DNA from: Thermodesulfovibrionales bacterium | GTDB taxonomy: Bacteria; Nitrospirota; Thermodesulfovibrionia; Thermodesulfovibrionales; UBA6898 | Length of the DNA: 34,554 bases | Direction of reading: 5' to 3' | Assembly: GCA_020056455.1 (NCBI GenBank) | Contig: JAGVHR010000014.1 | Coordinates: forward strand, 1-34,554 | Shown: positions 1-7,776 of the stretch, piece after piece | Position numbering within the stretch: the first letter of the stretch is position 1 | Layout: every line of letters starts with the position of its first letter | Notes under the pieces: generated by a model | Database searches by the model: none | What the model was told of the DNA's origin: nothing | The model's input: the letters and a program-made list of their open reading frames with translations, nothing else | Translations under genes and position numbers: made by a program

Positions 1-156
1 GAAGGCAGGATCGCGAGCCTGAAAAGGCAGAAGGATGACGTGAAAGAAGCTCAGACAGGCTATGAGTGCGGTATACTGATAGAGAACTTTAATGACTTGA
101 AGATCGGCGATATACTTGAGAATTTTATCATAGAAAAAATCGCGACAAGACTCTGA
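1..156 (+). CDS. infB: Translation initiation factor IF-2, C-terminal end (partial)
   Basis: Frame 1 is open from the window edge to a TGA at 154-156 and encodes the last 51 residues of a longer protein. The segment contains SLKRQKDDV, then GYECGI and [10 protein letters not shown], which is the conserved end of domain IV of bacterial IF-2, the part that binds the formyl-methionyl group of initiator tRNA. IF-2 is the GTPase that brings initiator tRNA to the 30S subunit. The GTPase domain lies outside the window. The neighbour rbfA fits the usual nusA-infB-rbfA-truB order. The gap to rbfA (270 bases) is unusually long and is largely filled by an inverted-repeat element. Confidence 0.95.
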   Translation, partial: EGRIASLKRQKDDVKEAQTGYECGILIENFNDLKIGDILENFIIEKIATRL

Positions 157-235
157 TGCCGGGCCTCAGAATTCTGCGCTCAATCCGATTGGCGGGTGAA
201 TTCTGTTTATCTTTAGAAACGGAAGTCTGATAATT

Positions 236-405
236 TTATGAATGACAGACTTGTAAAAAGTTGAAAATGAGATGGGTTTGTAAAAAGCTCCGGAGGCAAG
301 GCGCGCAAGAAATGAGGAATGAGGCGTACTGGCAGGTACGTCGCAGTGATGAATTTCGAAGCGCAACGCAGCATACGGACTTTTTACGAAGCCGTCATTG
401 AATGA
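236..405. repeat. MITE-like imperfect inverted-repeat element between infB and rbfA
   Basis: The left end (about 236-262, containing AATGAC and GTAAAAAGT) is matched in inverted orientation by the right end (about 377-404, containing ACTTTTTAC and GTCATT). A second copy of the end motif, TTTGTAAAAAGC, starts near 277. The centre holds a short perfect hairpin, CGTAC-tggcag-GTACG, near 328-345, so the arms can fold into one long interrupted stem. No coding capacity is credible. The motif resembles a small dispersed non-autonomous repeat that I recall from desulfobacterial and Nitrospirota-type genomes (recognition only, not searched). No second copy was found in this window. It separates two genes that are normally close together, so it could attenuate or terminate read-through, or stabilise the mRNA end. 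Confidence 0.7.
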
Positions 406-426
406 TTTCCATGAATCAGGTGATTA

Positions 427-786
427 ATGCTGCCTTATAAACGTTCACAGAGAGTCAGTGATCTCATTCGCGAGGAGGTCGCTGATATTATTATGTACAG
501 GCTCAAGGACCCCAGGATCGGCTTTATCACTGTGACCGGCGTTGAAATGACAGAGGACCTCAAAATGGCACGGGTTTTTGTCAGTATCCTCAAGGAAGAG
601 GAGCGGGACCTGACTCTTCAGATCCTTAATGATGCCAGAACGTTTATCCGTTCAGCGCTTTCAAAAAGACTCAAAATGAAATTCATTCCGAGCGTTGAAT
701 TCAGTCTGGACGCTTCCATTGAATATGGCTATAAGATAGACAGTCTCCTTAAGAAGATCAGGAAAGAGGATGAAGGTCCCGACTAA
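427..786 (+). CDS. rbfA: 30S ribosome-binding factor RbfA
   Basis: A 119-residue protein of the normal RbfA size. The N-terminal YKRSQRVSDLIREEVADI, the central DPRIGFITVTGVE and the later RSALSKRLKMKFIP are hallmarks of the family. RbfA is a small KH-fold protein that binds the immature 30S subunit near the 5' end of 16S rRNA during late maturation and in the cold. The ATG follows AGGTGA by about four bases. Its last 17 bases overlap the next gene, which suggests translational coupling with the phosphoesterase. Confidence 0.95.
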   Translation: MLPYKRSQRVSDLIREEVADIIMYRLKDPRIGFITVTGVEMTEDLKMARVFVSILKEEERDLTLQILNDARTFIRSALSKRLKMKFIPSVEFSLDASIEYGYKIDSLLKKIRKEDEGPD

Positions 787-1726
787 GCTTGTTTCAGCCT
801 TTAGGAGCAGAAGTGCCTTTCTTCTGGCTGCTCATATCAACCCCGATGGCGATTCTCTGGGGTCCTGCCTTGCCCTTGCTGAAGGGCTTGAATCTCTTGG
901 AAAAAAGGTCTTGATCTACAGCAGGGAAGGGGCGCCTGAATTTTACCGGTTTATGCCCGGGCATAAAAAAATCAAGTCAGGCATCGGGAAGATGCCTGAT
1001 AAGGATACCCTTCTTGTTCTGCTTGATTGCAACAGCCCGGAGAGGGCAGGACTGGAGCGACAGCCATGTAATGCATCTGCTGTTATTGATCATCACGAAA
1101 CCGAATCATTGTTCGGCGATATTCGCTGGATAGACAGAGGGGCAGCAGCAACCGGACTTATGGTGTTTCATCTATTGCGGGCCTTAAAGATTGTTGTTAC
1201 GAAATCCATGGCTGTAAATTTATATACAGCCATGGCAGTTGATACCGGAAGCTTCAGGTACAGCAACACCAGCCCGGATGTGCTCAGGGTAGCGGCTGAG
1301 CTTGTGGAGGCAGGAGCCAGTCCCGGCATGATAGCGGAGCATCTCTATGAGCGGTGGGGGAAAAATCGCTTTGACCTGCTTAATCTTTCGCTCGGCACTC
1401 TGGAGATAAGGGACCGGATAGCAGTTATGTATATTACCAGGGACATGTTTCTGAAAACCGGGACTGCTGAGGCTGATACGGAAAATTTTGCGAATGTACC
1501 GAGGACGCTCGATATAGTCAGGATTTCTGTTCTTGTCAGGGAAGTTGATGAGGGGCTCTGGAAGGTGAGCATGAGGTCAAAGGGCCAGGCGAATGTTGCA
1601 AAAATTGCAGAGGCCCATGGCGGCGGCGGTCACAGGAATGCGGCAGGTTTTAAAATAAAGGCAGATTTTTTATCTGTAATAAAGACGATCTTCTCGGAAG
1701 GCGGGAAAGTTCTCGCAATAAAATGA
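770..1726 (+). CDS. nrnA: DHH/DHHA1 phosphoesterase, NrnA-like oligoribonuclease / pAp phosphatase
   Basis: 318 residues, typical of NrnA. The DHH domain shows HINPDGDSLGS (22-32), LLDCNSPER (84-92) and VIDHHE (105-110), which carry the Asp and His ligands for manganese. The C-terminal DHHA1 domain carries the glycine-rich GGGGHRNAAG (284-293), which binds substrate. Members hydrolyse 2-5 nucleotide RNAs to mononucleotides and dephosphorylate pAp, the by-product of PAPS-dependent sulfotransferases. The start lies inside rbfA and is preceded by AGGAAAGAGG. The position between rbfA and truB is common in bacteria. A role in removing pAp from the sulfotransferase encoded near 33205-34152 is possible but purely inferential. 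Confidence 0.9.
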   Translation: MKVPTKLVSAFRSRSAFLLAAHINPDGDSLGSCLALAEGLESLGKKVLIYSREGAPEFYRFMPGHKKIKSGIGKMPDKDTLLVLLDCNSPERAGLERQPCNASAVIDHHETESLFGDIRWIDRGAAATGLMVFHLLRALKIVVTKSMAVNLYTAMAVDTGSFRYSNTSPDVLRVAAELVEAGASPGMIAEHLYERWGKNRFDLLNLSLGTLEIRDRIAVMYITRDMFLKTGTAEADTENFANVPRTLDIVRISVLVREVDEGLWKVSMRSKGQANVAKIAEAHGGGGHRNAAGFKIKADFLSVIKTIFSEGGKVLAIK

Positions 1727-1751
1727 AGCGATGTACGGCTTCGATTTTTTT
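1725..1751 (+). terminator. Weak hairpin plus T-tract after nrnA
   Basis: GAAGC (1725-1729) pairs with GCTTC (1738-1742) around an eight-base loop, followed almost at once by seven T. The stem has only five base pairs and begins inside the nrnA stop codon. It may cause partial termination between nrnA and truB, or be chance. Confidence 0.3.
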
Positions 1752-1778
1752 GTGCTATTTCAGTAATCTTCAACATTT

Positions 1779-2657
1779 ATGAACATCATCATCAATCTTA
1801 ACAAGCCAAGAGGTATTACCTCTCAACAGGCTGTTACAAGAGTAAAAAAACTGTTTGGCGTCAGAAAAGCCGGTCACACCGGCACACTTGACCCCATGGC
1901 TACAGGAGTTCTTTTGGTTTGTCTGAATGAGGCAACAAAAGCTTCCCGGTTTCTTCTTGATAAAGACAAGGTATATTCAGCGAGGATGAAACTTGGCCAA
2001 AGGACGGATACCTGTGACGCTGATGGCAAGATCATTGAAACCCGAAGCGTACCGTTACTATCGAGAGACGATATTTCGGCAGTTTCCAATAGATTTATCG
2101 GTACGATACTTCAGCGGCCTCCCATGTACTCAGCTGTTAAAATCAACGGCAGGCCGCTTTATGAACTGGCGAGAAAAGGCATTGAAGTTGACAGGGCTGA
2201 AAGGCAGATTAAGATCTACGATATCAGGATTACAGAAGTAGCATTACCCTATATAGACCTTACGATTTCCTGTTCAAAAGGCACATACATACGGACGCTT
2301 TGTGATGATATCGGGCTTATGCTCGGCACTGGCGCTCATCTTACAGCTCTTGACAGGCTGCGTATCGGCAATTTTTCCATTGATGGGGCTGCGACATTTG
2401 ATACTCTTCAGTATGGCGCGCTGCCTGAAGGGCCTCATGTATTATCGATTGATGCGGCGCTATCCGAGCTTCCGGAGATATTTCTAAGTGAGCCGGATTG
2501 CAGGAAGGCGCGAAACGGTGTGGCTTTGGATAGAGAAATCGGGTTGGATATGCCTTCAGGCACTTTCATGCGGATGAAGACTCCGGCAGGAGAATTGTTC
2601 GGTATTGGGCTTATGAATCAGACAAAAATCGCCATAGAAAGAATACTGAATTTGTAA
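1779..2657 (+). CDS. truB: tRNA pseudouridine(55) synthase TruB
   Basis: 292 residues. The motif AGHTGTLDPMATG contains the catalytic Asp (D38), and RPPMYSAVKINGRPLYELAR (about 113-132) and KGTYIRTLCDDIG are family signatures; a short PUA-like C-terminal part follows. TruB isomerises U55 in the T-loop of elongator tRNAs. The start opens directly on NKPRGITS, as in other TruB proteins. No Shine-Dalgarno precedes the ATG. A TAATCT hexamer lies at 1764-1769, nine bases upstream of the ATG, just after the weak hairpin of nrnA, so a short-leader promoter is conceivable. It is otherwise the last gene of the infB-rbfA-nrnA-truB group. Confidence 0.95.
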   Translation: MNIIINLNKPRGITSQQAVTRVKKLFGVRKAGHTGTLDPMATGVLLVCLNEATKASRFLLDKDKVYSARMKLGQRTDTCDADGKIIETRSVPLLSRDDISAVSNRFIGTILQRPPMYSAVKINGRPLYELARKGIEVDRAERQIKIYDIRITEVALPYIDLTISCSKGTYIRTLCDDIGLMLGTGAHLTALDRLRIGNFSIDGAATFDTLQYGALPEGPHVLSIDAALSELPEIFLSEPDCRKARNGVALDREIGLDMPSGTFMRMKTPAGELFGIGLMNQTKIAIERILNL

Positions 2658-2709
2658 TGCCAAAGCCATTTGTTAAACCATTTTCTGAAGAATTAGTTTG
2701 AACTATCTG

Positions 2710-2758
2710 AAATAAATACAAATAAATACTTGACAAGAGATTAATTTTCTGGTATTCA
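2710..2758 (+). promoter_or_regulatory. Candidate promoter of the pilMNOPQ operon, with tandem decamer upstream
   Basis: A perfect -35 box TTGACA lies at 2730-2735. Seventeen bases later comes TATTCA (2753-2758), a 3/6 match to the -10 consensus. Directly upstream, the ten-base unit AAATAAATAC occurs twice in tandem (2710-2719 and 2720-2729), forming an AT-rich block that could act as an UP element or regulator site. The predicted transcription start falls on or within a few bases of the pilM ATG (2765), so the transcript would be leaderless or nearly so. The region between truB and pilM has no terminator that I can see. Confidence 0.5.
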
Positions 2759-2764
2759 TATCCT

Positions 2765-3829
2765 ATGCTTTTTGATGGAATTTTTGGTGGAAAAGGATCA
2801 ATAGGTTTAGATATCGGCTCAAGCTATATCAAAGCGGTAAAGCTTAGAGAGTCAAAGGGCGGCTATGAGCTTGAGCTTTGTCATCTTCATTCACTTCCTC
2901 CTGAACTTATCGTTGACGGTTCTATAATCGATTCCATGCGTCTTGTTGATTCTTTGAAGGAAATGGTAAGGGCAGCAGGGATCAAGGTTAAGGACACAAC
3001 GATTTCCATATCCGGTCACTCATCAGTAATTATTAAAAGAATTTCACTCCCTGAGATGTCGGAAGAGGAACTCTCCGAGTCGATCAAGTTTGAGGCTGAA
3101 CAGTACGTCCCTTTTGATATTGAAGATGTTAATCTGGATTTTCAGATCATCGGGCCAAAGGATGAACCTGGCCAGATGGATGTGATCCTGGTTGCTGTCA
3201 AGAAGGACATTATCAATGAGTATATTCAGGTGGTCAAAGAGGCTGGACTGAACCCGATCATTGTTGATATTGACTCCTTTGCCCTTGAGAACATGTTTGG
3301 AGTCAACTATGAAATCGAGCCCGGCAAAAATATCGCGTTGCTCAACATCGGGGCGAGCACGATCAATATAAGCATCCTGAAAGGCGGCATTTCCGTTTTT
3401 ACGAGGGACAGTTCTCTCGGCAGCAACCTGCATACAGAGGCCCTGCAGAGAGAATTTAATATTACCTATGAACTTGCAGAGAAACTGAAGCGCGGCGAAA
3501 CTGTGGAGAATGTGTCTCAGGAAGATGCAAATGGCGTGATCGAATCAGCTTCGGAAGAGATCCTGAGCGAGATCAGCCGTTCTTTTGATTACTACCGGAG
3601 CACAACAGTCCATGAGGATATCTCTGAGGTCATCCTGAGCGGCGGGTGTTCGCTTATCAGGAATTTTGCTTCGATGATTACTGAGCGGTCTGGCATAGAG
3701 ACAAAAATAGCCGAACCTTTCAGAAATATCAGGATACCGAAAAAATTTGATGCTGCTTATATAGAAGAAATAGCCCCGATGATGGCAGTGGCTGTCGGGC
3801 TGGCCATTAGGAAACAAGGCGACAGATGA
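2765..3829 (+). CDS. pilM: Type IV pilus assembly protein PilM (actin-like ATPase)
   Basis: 354 residues, the usual PilM length. The actin/FtsA-like fold is indicated by the phosphate-1 motif IGLDIGSSYIKAVKL (13-27), the second phosphate loop NIALLNIGASTINIS and the adenosine motif VILSGGCSLI. PilM is cytoplasmic, binds ATP and docks onto the N-terminal tail of PilN to link the pilus motor to the inner-membrane alignment complex. The ATG sits directly before the family's N-terminal strand, so the start is credible although no Shine-Dalgarno precedes it. Its last four bases overlap pilN. It is the first gene of a complete pilMNOPQ cluster. Confidence 0.95.
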   Translation: MLFDGIFGGKGSIGLDIGSSYIKAVKLRESKGGYELELCHLHSLPPELIVDGSIIDSMRLVDSLKEMVRAAGIKVKDTTISISGHSSVIIKRISLPEMSEEELSESIKFEAEQYVPFDIEDVNLDFQIIGPKDEPGQMDVILVAVKKDIINEYIQVVKEAGLNPIIVDIDSFALENMFGVNYEIEPGKNIALLNIGASTINISILKGGISVFTRDSSLGSNLHTEALQREFNITYELAEKLKRGETVENVSQEDANGVIESASEEILSEISRSFDYYRSTTVHEDISEVILSGGCSLIRNFASMITERSGIETKIAEPFRNIRIPKKFDAAYIEEIAPMMAVAVGLAIRKQGDR

Positions 3830-4383
3830 TTAAGGTAAATTTATTACTAGCGAAAAAGAAAAAGAAACAGAAACCTGTTCCGGCATTTCTTATATATACT
3901 GTTCTTCTTACAATTGTTACAGGCGCGATAATGGCTTATATCGTATATTTTTTTGACACCCGTTTATCCGACCGCGAGACAAGAGTAAAGGAAAATGACA
4001 AAAAAATCAGCGAATTAAAAGAAAAGATCAAAGCGGTGGAAGACTTTGAAAGACTGAACAGGACATTTCAGCAGCGAAAAGATATTATTGAAGAGTTGGG
4101 GAGAAATAAGACGAGGCCGGTCAAAATACTTGATGAAATCAGCCTGCAACTTCCGGCCGGCGTGTGGATGAACAGCATGGAAGTCAAGAGCTCGGAGATA
4201 CGTCTTGAGTGTACGGCGTTCAGCAATACGGATGTTGTGAATTATGTGAATAACCTGAAAAATTCAAAAATCTTTACTGACGTGTATCTTCAGGAGTCAG
4301 TGCAGGCCAGGGAGGCATCCAAGGCAAAAGCCGCGGGTATTCAGATTTATACCTTTAAATTAGTGCTCAAGGTGAAATCGTAA
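3826..4383 (+). CDS. pilN: Type IV pilus assembly protein PilN
   Basis: 185 residues with the PilN plan: a short cytoplasmic N-terminus MIKVNLL (the PilM-binding motif is INLLP-like), a basic run KKKKKQK, one membrane segment (about 19-45), a coiled coil (about 50-90) and a ferredoxin-like periplasmic domain. It forms heterodimers with PilO around the pilus machine in the inner membrane. The start overlaps the pilM stop (ATGA), with AAGGCGA a few bases upstream. GspL (9551-11092) carries an equivalent domain at its C-terminus, which underlines the shared origin of the two systems here. Confidence 0.92.
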   Translation: MIKVNLLLAKKKKKQKPVPAFLIYTVLLTIVTGAIMAYIVYFFDTRLSDRETRVKENDKKISELKEKIKAVEDFERLNRTFQQRKDIIEELGRNKTRPVKILDEISLQLPAGVWMNSMEVKSSEIRLECTAFSNTDVVNYVNNLKNSKIFTDVYLQESVQAREASKAKAAGIQIYTFKLVLKVKS

Positions 4384-4384
4384 T

Positions 4385-5014
4385 ATGGCCTTAAAGCTGG
4401 ATATTAGATCTCTGCCTGTGTATGTGAAGGGGCCTATTGGTGTATTGCCATCTGTCATTATAGCGTTGCTGGTTTTATTTCTTGTGGTCAGTCCGAAACA
4501 GAAACAGATCAAGGTGCTTGAAGGAAGGATAGATAAGCAGAATAGTGAAATTGGTGCAAGTCAGGCAAAAGCAGCCAGGCTTGAAGTGCTTAAACTGGAA
4601 AATGAAAGGCTTGTCGCCAGGATTAATGAGTTGAAGGAACAGCTCCCTGAAGAGAAGGAAATCACCAGTCTTCTTAAACAGATTTCCGATATGGGCATTG
4701 CATCAGGTCTTGAAATTAAATCGTGGAAGCCGGCTCAGAAGATAACCCATCCAAGTGGAATTGTCTACGAGATTCCGGTTGCTGTTGAAGTTACAGGAAC
4801 CTATCATAATCTGGGTAACTTTCTGAGCAGCCTGACAAGACTCAACAGAATCGTCAATATTAACGATATGAAGCTTGGGTCGCAAAAGAAGGAAAAAGGA
4901 GAAAGCACCCTGCAGGTTTCATTCAAAGCTTCAACCTTTTCAGCGATTCCGGAGGGCGAGTCTCCGGAGGCCCAATCCGAAAAAGGAAAAGCCCCGGCAG
5001 GGAAGAAAAAATGA
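4385..5014 (+). CDS. pilO: Type IV pilus assembly protein PilO
   Basis: 209 residues. One membrane segment (about 16-37) is followed by a coiled coil (about 38-85) and a ferredoxin-like domain, then a low-complexity Lys/Glu/Ser/Pro tail. This is the PilO architecture; the partner is PilN, and together they contact PilP in the periplasm. The ATG is one base after the pilN stop and is preceded by AAGGTGA. Its last four bases overlap pilP. PilO proteins are weakly conserved, so the call leans on architecture and on the position between pilN and pilP. Confidence 0.9.
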   Translation: MALKLDIRSLPVYVKGPIGVLPSVIIALLVLFLVVSPKQKQIKVLEGRIDKQNSEIGASQAKAARLEVLKLENERLVARINELKEQLPEEKEITSLLKQISDMGIASGLEIKSWKPAQKITHPSGIVYEIPVAVEVTGTYHNLGNFLSSLTRLNRIVNINDMKLGSQKKEKGESTLQVSFKASTFSAIPEGESPEAQSEKGKAPAGKKK

Positions 5015-5541
5015 GATTATTTTATAAGGCCCATTCTGCGCTACTGATTTGTTTTGCCGTGACCGTTGTTTTCAGCGCATGCGCTGACAAAAAGCCTGCT
5101 GAAAAAAAGGCAAGGCCCGTAAAAGCTCAGCCGGCCGGTCCGGTGGCGCAGCCTCCGATCCAATCGGAGGAGGTCAAGGTTGAAAAGGAAGTATATGCCT
5201 ATGATTCAAAGGGCAGAAGAGATCCGTTTTTCCCCCTGACTGAAACCATGAAGATCAAGCCTCCCCGAAAAATAGGTTCATCTCCTGTTGAGAACGTTGA
5301 TGTTGAGGATATAAGATTGATAGCCATCGCGTGGGATAATCAGCAATATTATGCAATGATCACACTTCCCGACAATAAATCATACACTGTCAGGAAGGGC
5401 ATGTCCCTTGGATTATACGGGGGCAAAATTCGTGATATTACCCGTGATACTGTGATAATAAGCGAGCAGGTCAAGGACTATATAGGACGGATTAAAACAA
5501 AAGAAACTATCCTGAGACTCCGCAAGGAGGGAGAAGAATGA
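5011..5541 (+). CDS. pilP: Type IV pilus lipoprotein PilP
   Basis: 176 residues with a lipoprotein signal: basic/hydrophobic start, hydrophobic stretch and lipobox VFSAC (Cys about residue 24). A Pro/Lys/Ala-rich flexible region follows, then the diagnostic GRRDPFFPL and a small beta domain with RLIAIAWDNQQYYAMI. PilP connects PilN/PilO to the secretin PilQ across the periplasm. The start overlaps the pilO stop by four bases. The pilQ Shine-Dalgarno (AAGGAGGG) lies inside its last codons, which couples PilP and PilQ translation. Confidence 0.93.
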   Translation: MRLFYKAHSALLICFAVTVVFSACADKKPAEKKARPVKAQPAGPVAQPPIQSEEVKVEKEVYAYDSKGRRDPFFPLTETMKIKPPRKIGSSPVENVDVEDIRLIAIAWDNQQYYAMITLPDNKSYTVRKGMSLGLYGGKIRDITRDTVIISEQVKDYIGRIKTKETILRLRKEGEE

Positions 5542-7703
5542 AAGATAATAGATTTTCAAAGATAATAATATCAGCAACTCTTTTTTTTGTGCTCATTGGG
5601 TGTGCAACTACCCATGCGTTTAAAAAGGAAGCTGATAGTCCTGTACTTTCAGCTATCACGGCGGTACATATTGAGGAAGACAGACTTATCATCAGGGGGA
5701 ATAATCCCTTTGATTATACTCTTTTCAATGCGGATGATCCCTACAGGGTCATAGTGGAAATCCCCGACGTGACAACAGGGACCTTTAACGAGAGGATAGT
5801 ATCGGACAAGATTGGTGGTATCTCCGAGATTATACCGCAGCAGATCGATTCTCCCCGGCTCATTGCAAGATTTGAAATCGTACTTCAAAATCCTTCAACT
5901 CTGGTTCCTGAATACAAAGATAATTCACTTGTCCTTACGATAAAGAAGGACGTTTCGGCTGTTGTTGCCGGGCCCAGGACAGTTGATGAGGGGACGGCCT
6001 CCGAACGCAGGCCTGTAATACGCCTTGCCGTAGATGAAAAGACCCTTGAAAAGCCGGCTCAGCCGGATGGCGAATCTGTTAAGGCCACAGAAATAAATAA
6101 TGTTGACATTAAGAAGGCGGCTGACGCTGTAAAGGTCATCATAACCGGCAATGGGAACATGATCCCTAATGTATTTCCTGTAAATGAAAGAATTGTTGTT
6201 GATATCCCTGATGTTGTATTGAAGACTTCAATCCCGGATCAGGCCATATCCCCACTGAAAAGTATCAGGGCCGGCAAACATAAGGAAAAGCTGCGGCTGG
6301 TTATAGATCTTATGGAAAAAACTAATTTTGATGTTAATGCAACGGGAAATATCATAGAGGTGTCGCTCCTGGCAGCCAAAGAACCTCCGGCAGTAAAGCA
6401 GGCTGTCAATGGCTCCGCGAGGCAGCTGTCTGTTCCGGTGGCTGCAGCCCCAAATGGAGCAGCCAGGCCGGAGCCTGTGGTAAGTCCGCTTACGGAGGGC
6501 AAATATGAAGGCAAAAAGATATCGCTTGATTTCCAGGATGCTGACATAATTCCAATATTCAGGCTTCTTGGGGACATCAGCGGATACAATATTGTAGTGC
6601 ATCCTGAGGTAAAGGGAAAGATTACGCTTAAGCTGATCAATGTGCCGTGGGACCAGGCCCTAGAGGTTGTCCTTAGAACATTTTCATTGTCCAGGATTGT
6701 AGACGGCAATATTATCCGCATTGTTCCTACCAATATTGTTGCCAAGGAACTCGATGAATTGTCCCGGGCGAAAAAGGCGGCATCTGAAGCCGGAGAACTG
6801 AAAACACGCATATTCCCGGTAAATTACGCTCTGCTTGATAAACTTAAAGAGGCTGTCGATAAGGCCAAGATTGTCAGCTCACGGGGCAGCTTGTCCCTTG
6901 ATGAACGCGGCAGCAGTATTATCGTGAATGATCTTGAGCAGAATCTTGAGATGATCGCCTCTCTTATCAAGGAAATCGACCAGGAACACATGCAGGCGCG
7001 GCAGGTGATGATAGAGGCCAAGATTGTAGAGATAAATTCAGATTATCTGAACGAAATTGGTATATCCTGGGACACATCCTTCCAGACGCCGGGGCAGGGC
7101 AGTCTTCTGCTGAACAATATTGTTGATTTTCCGGCTGCTGCCGCCGTAGGCTCCGGAGGATTATTCGGCCTCGGATACGTCAGCAAAGCCGCTAATTTTA
7201 CGTTGAATATGCAGCTGACTGCAATTGAAAATTCCAATAACGGAAAGGTCTTATCCAACCCGAGAATCATGACCATGAATAATCAGGAGGCAAAAATAAC
7301 TCAGGGCCGGACCATTTATGTCCCAACTGCTACTGCTGATAAAATCGAGTTTAAGGCAATTGATGCGCTGCTGTCTCTGACTGTCAAGCCGCGTATTGCG
7401 CCCGGCGGAGCGATCTTTATGGACCTTGATATTACAAAAGACGAGCCAGGGACACCGACGGCCGGCGGCGTGGATATCCTTAAAAATACCGTAAAGACTT
7501 CTGTTCTGGTAAATGATGCTGATACTGTTGTTATTGGCGGCATTTTCAAGAAAAGCGAGATAGACAGAGTGGAAGGGATACCAGGATTATCCAAATTGCC
7601 GCTGGTTGGATTGCTGTTCAAAAGAGACCGCGACCAGCTTACAACAACTGAGGTGCTGATTTTTATCACGCCAAAAGTTGTTAATTTTGCAGATCTGAAA
7701 TAA
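5538..7703 (+). CDS. pilQ: Type IV pilus outer-membrane secretin PilQ
   Basis: 721 residues. The domains in order are a signal sequence ending in a lipobox-like LIGC (19-22), AMIN domain 1 (about 36-137), AMIN domain 2 (about 186-277), a Pro/Ala linker, an STN/N0-type domain (about 327-397, DFQDADIIPIFRLLGDISGY), a NolW-type domain (about 425-490) and the secretin barrel domain (about 540-715, with VEGIPGLSKLPLVGLLFKRD). PilQ forms the multimeric pore through which the pilus passes, and AMIN domains anchor it to peptidoglycan. The Cys22 lipobox suggests that it may be lipidated, which would help outer-membrane targeting. It is the last gene before a strong terminator. The AMIN domains and the pilP neighbour argue against GspD. 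Confidence 0.95.
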   Translation: MKDNRFSKIIISATLFFVLIGCATTHAFKKEADSPVLSAITAVHIEEDRLIIRGNNPFDYTLFNADDPYRVIVEIPDVTTGTFNERIVSDKIGGISEIIPQQIDSPRLIARFEIVLQNPSTLVPEYKDNSLVLTIKKDVSAVVAGPRTVDEGTASERRPVIRLAVDEKTLEKPAQPDGESVKATEINNVDIKKAADAVKVIITGNGNMIPNVFPVNERIVVDIPDVVLKTSIPDQAISPLKSIRAGKHKEKLRLVIDLMEKTNFDVNATGNIIEVSLLAAKEPPAVKQAVNGSARQLSVPVAAAPNGAARPEPVVSPLTEGKYEGKKISLDFQDADIIPIFRLLGDISGYNIVVHPEVKGKITLKLINVPWDQALEVVLRTFSLSRIVDGNIIRIVPTNIVAKELDELSRAKKAASEAGELKTRIFPVNYALLDKLKEAVDKAKIVSSRGSLSLDERGSSIIVNDLEQNLEMIASLIKEIDQEHMQARQVMIEAKIVEINSDYLNEIGISWDTSFQTPGQGSLLLNNIVDFPAAAAVGSGGLFGLGYVSKAANFTLNMQLTAIENSNNGKVLSNPRIMTMNNQEAKITQGRTIYVPTATADKIEFKAIDALLSLTVKPRIAPGGAIFMDLDITKDEPGTPTAGGVDILKNTVKTSVLVNDADTVVIGGIFKKSEIDRVEGIPGLSKLPLVGLLFKRDRDQLTTTEVLIFITPKVVNFADLK

Positions 7704-7714
7704 TATTTCATATT

Positions 7715-7755
7715 GAAAGAGGGAATGTTAATCGCGACATTCCCTCTTTTTCCCC
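7715..7755 (+). terminator. Rho-independent terminator of the pil operon
   Basis: A perfect 13-base-pair stem, 7716-7728 (AAAGAGGGAATGT) with 7737-7749 (ACATTCCCTCTTT), has an eight-base loop and runs into a T-rich tract. It lies 12 bases after the pilQ stop. It should end pilMNOPQ transcripts, which implies that aroC, only 22 bases further on, needs read-through or its own promoter. Confidence 0.9.
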
Positions 7756-7776
7756 ATACTTCATAGCAATTCAACT

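Noticed and set aside
166-366. 66-codon minus-strand frame between infB and rbfA
   Set aside because: It lies within the inverted-repeat element, has no ribosome-binding site, and its composition follows the repeat arms.
6239-6811. 190-codon minus-strand frame inside pilQ
   Set aside because: It is the antisense shadow of an unmistakable secretin gene, Ser/Ile-rich and without motifs.
5538-7703. The secretin as the missing GspD of the type II system
   Set aside because: AMIN domains, the upstream pilP and the closing terminator identify it as PilQ; sharing between systems remains only a possibility.
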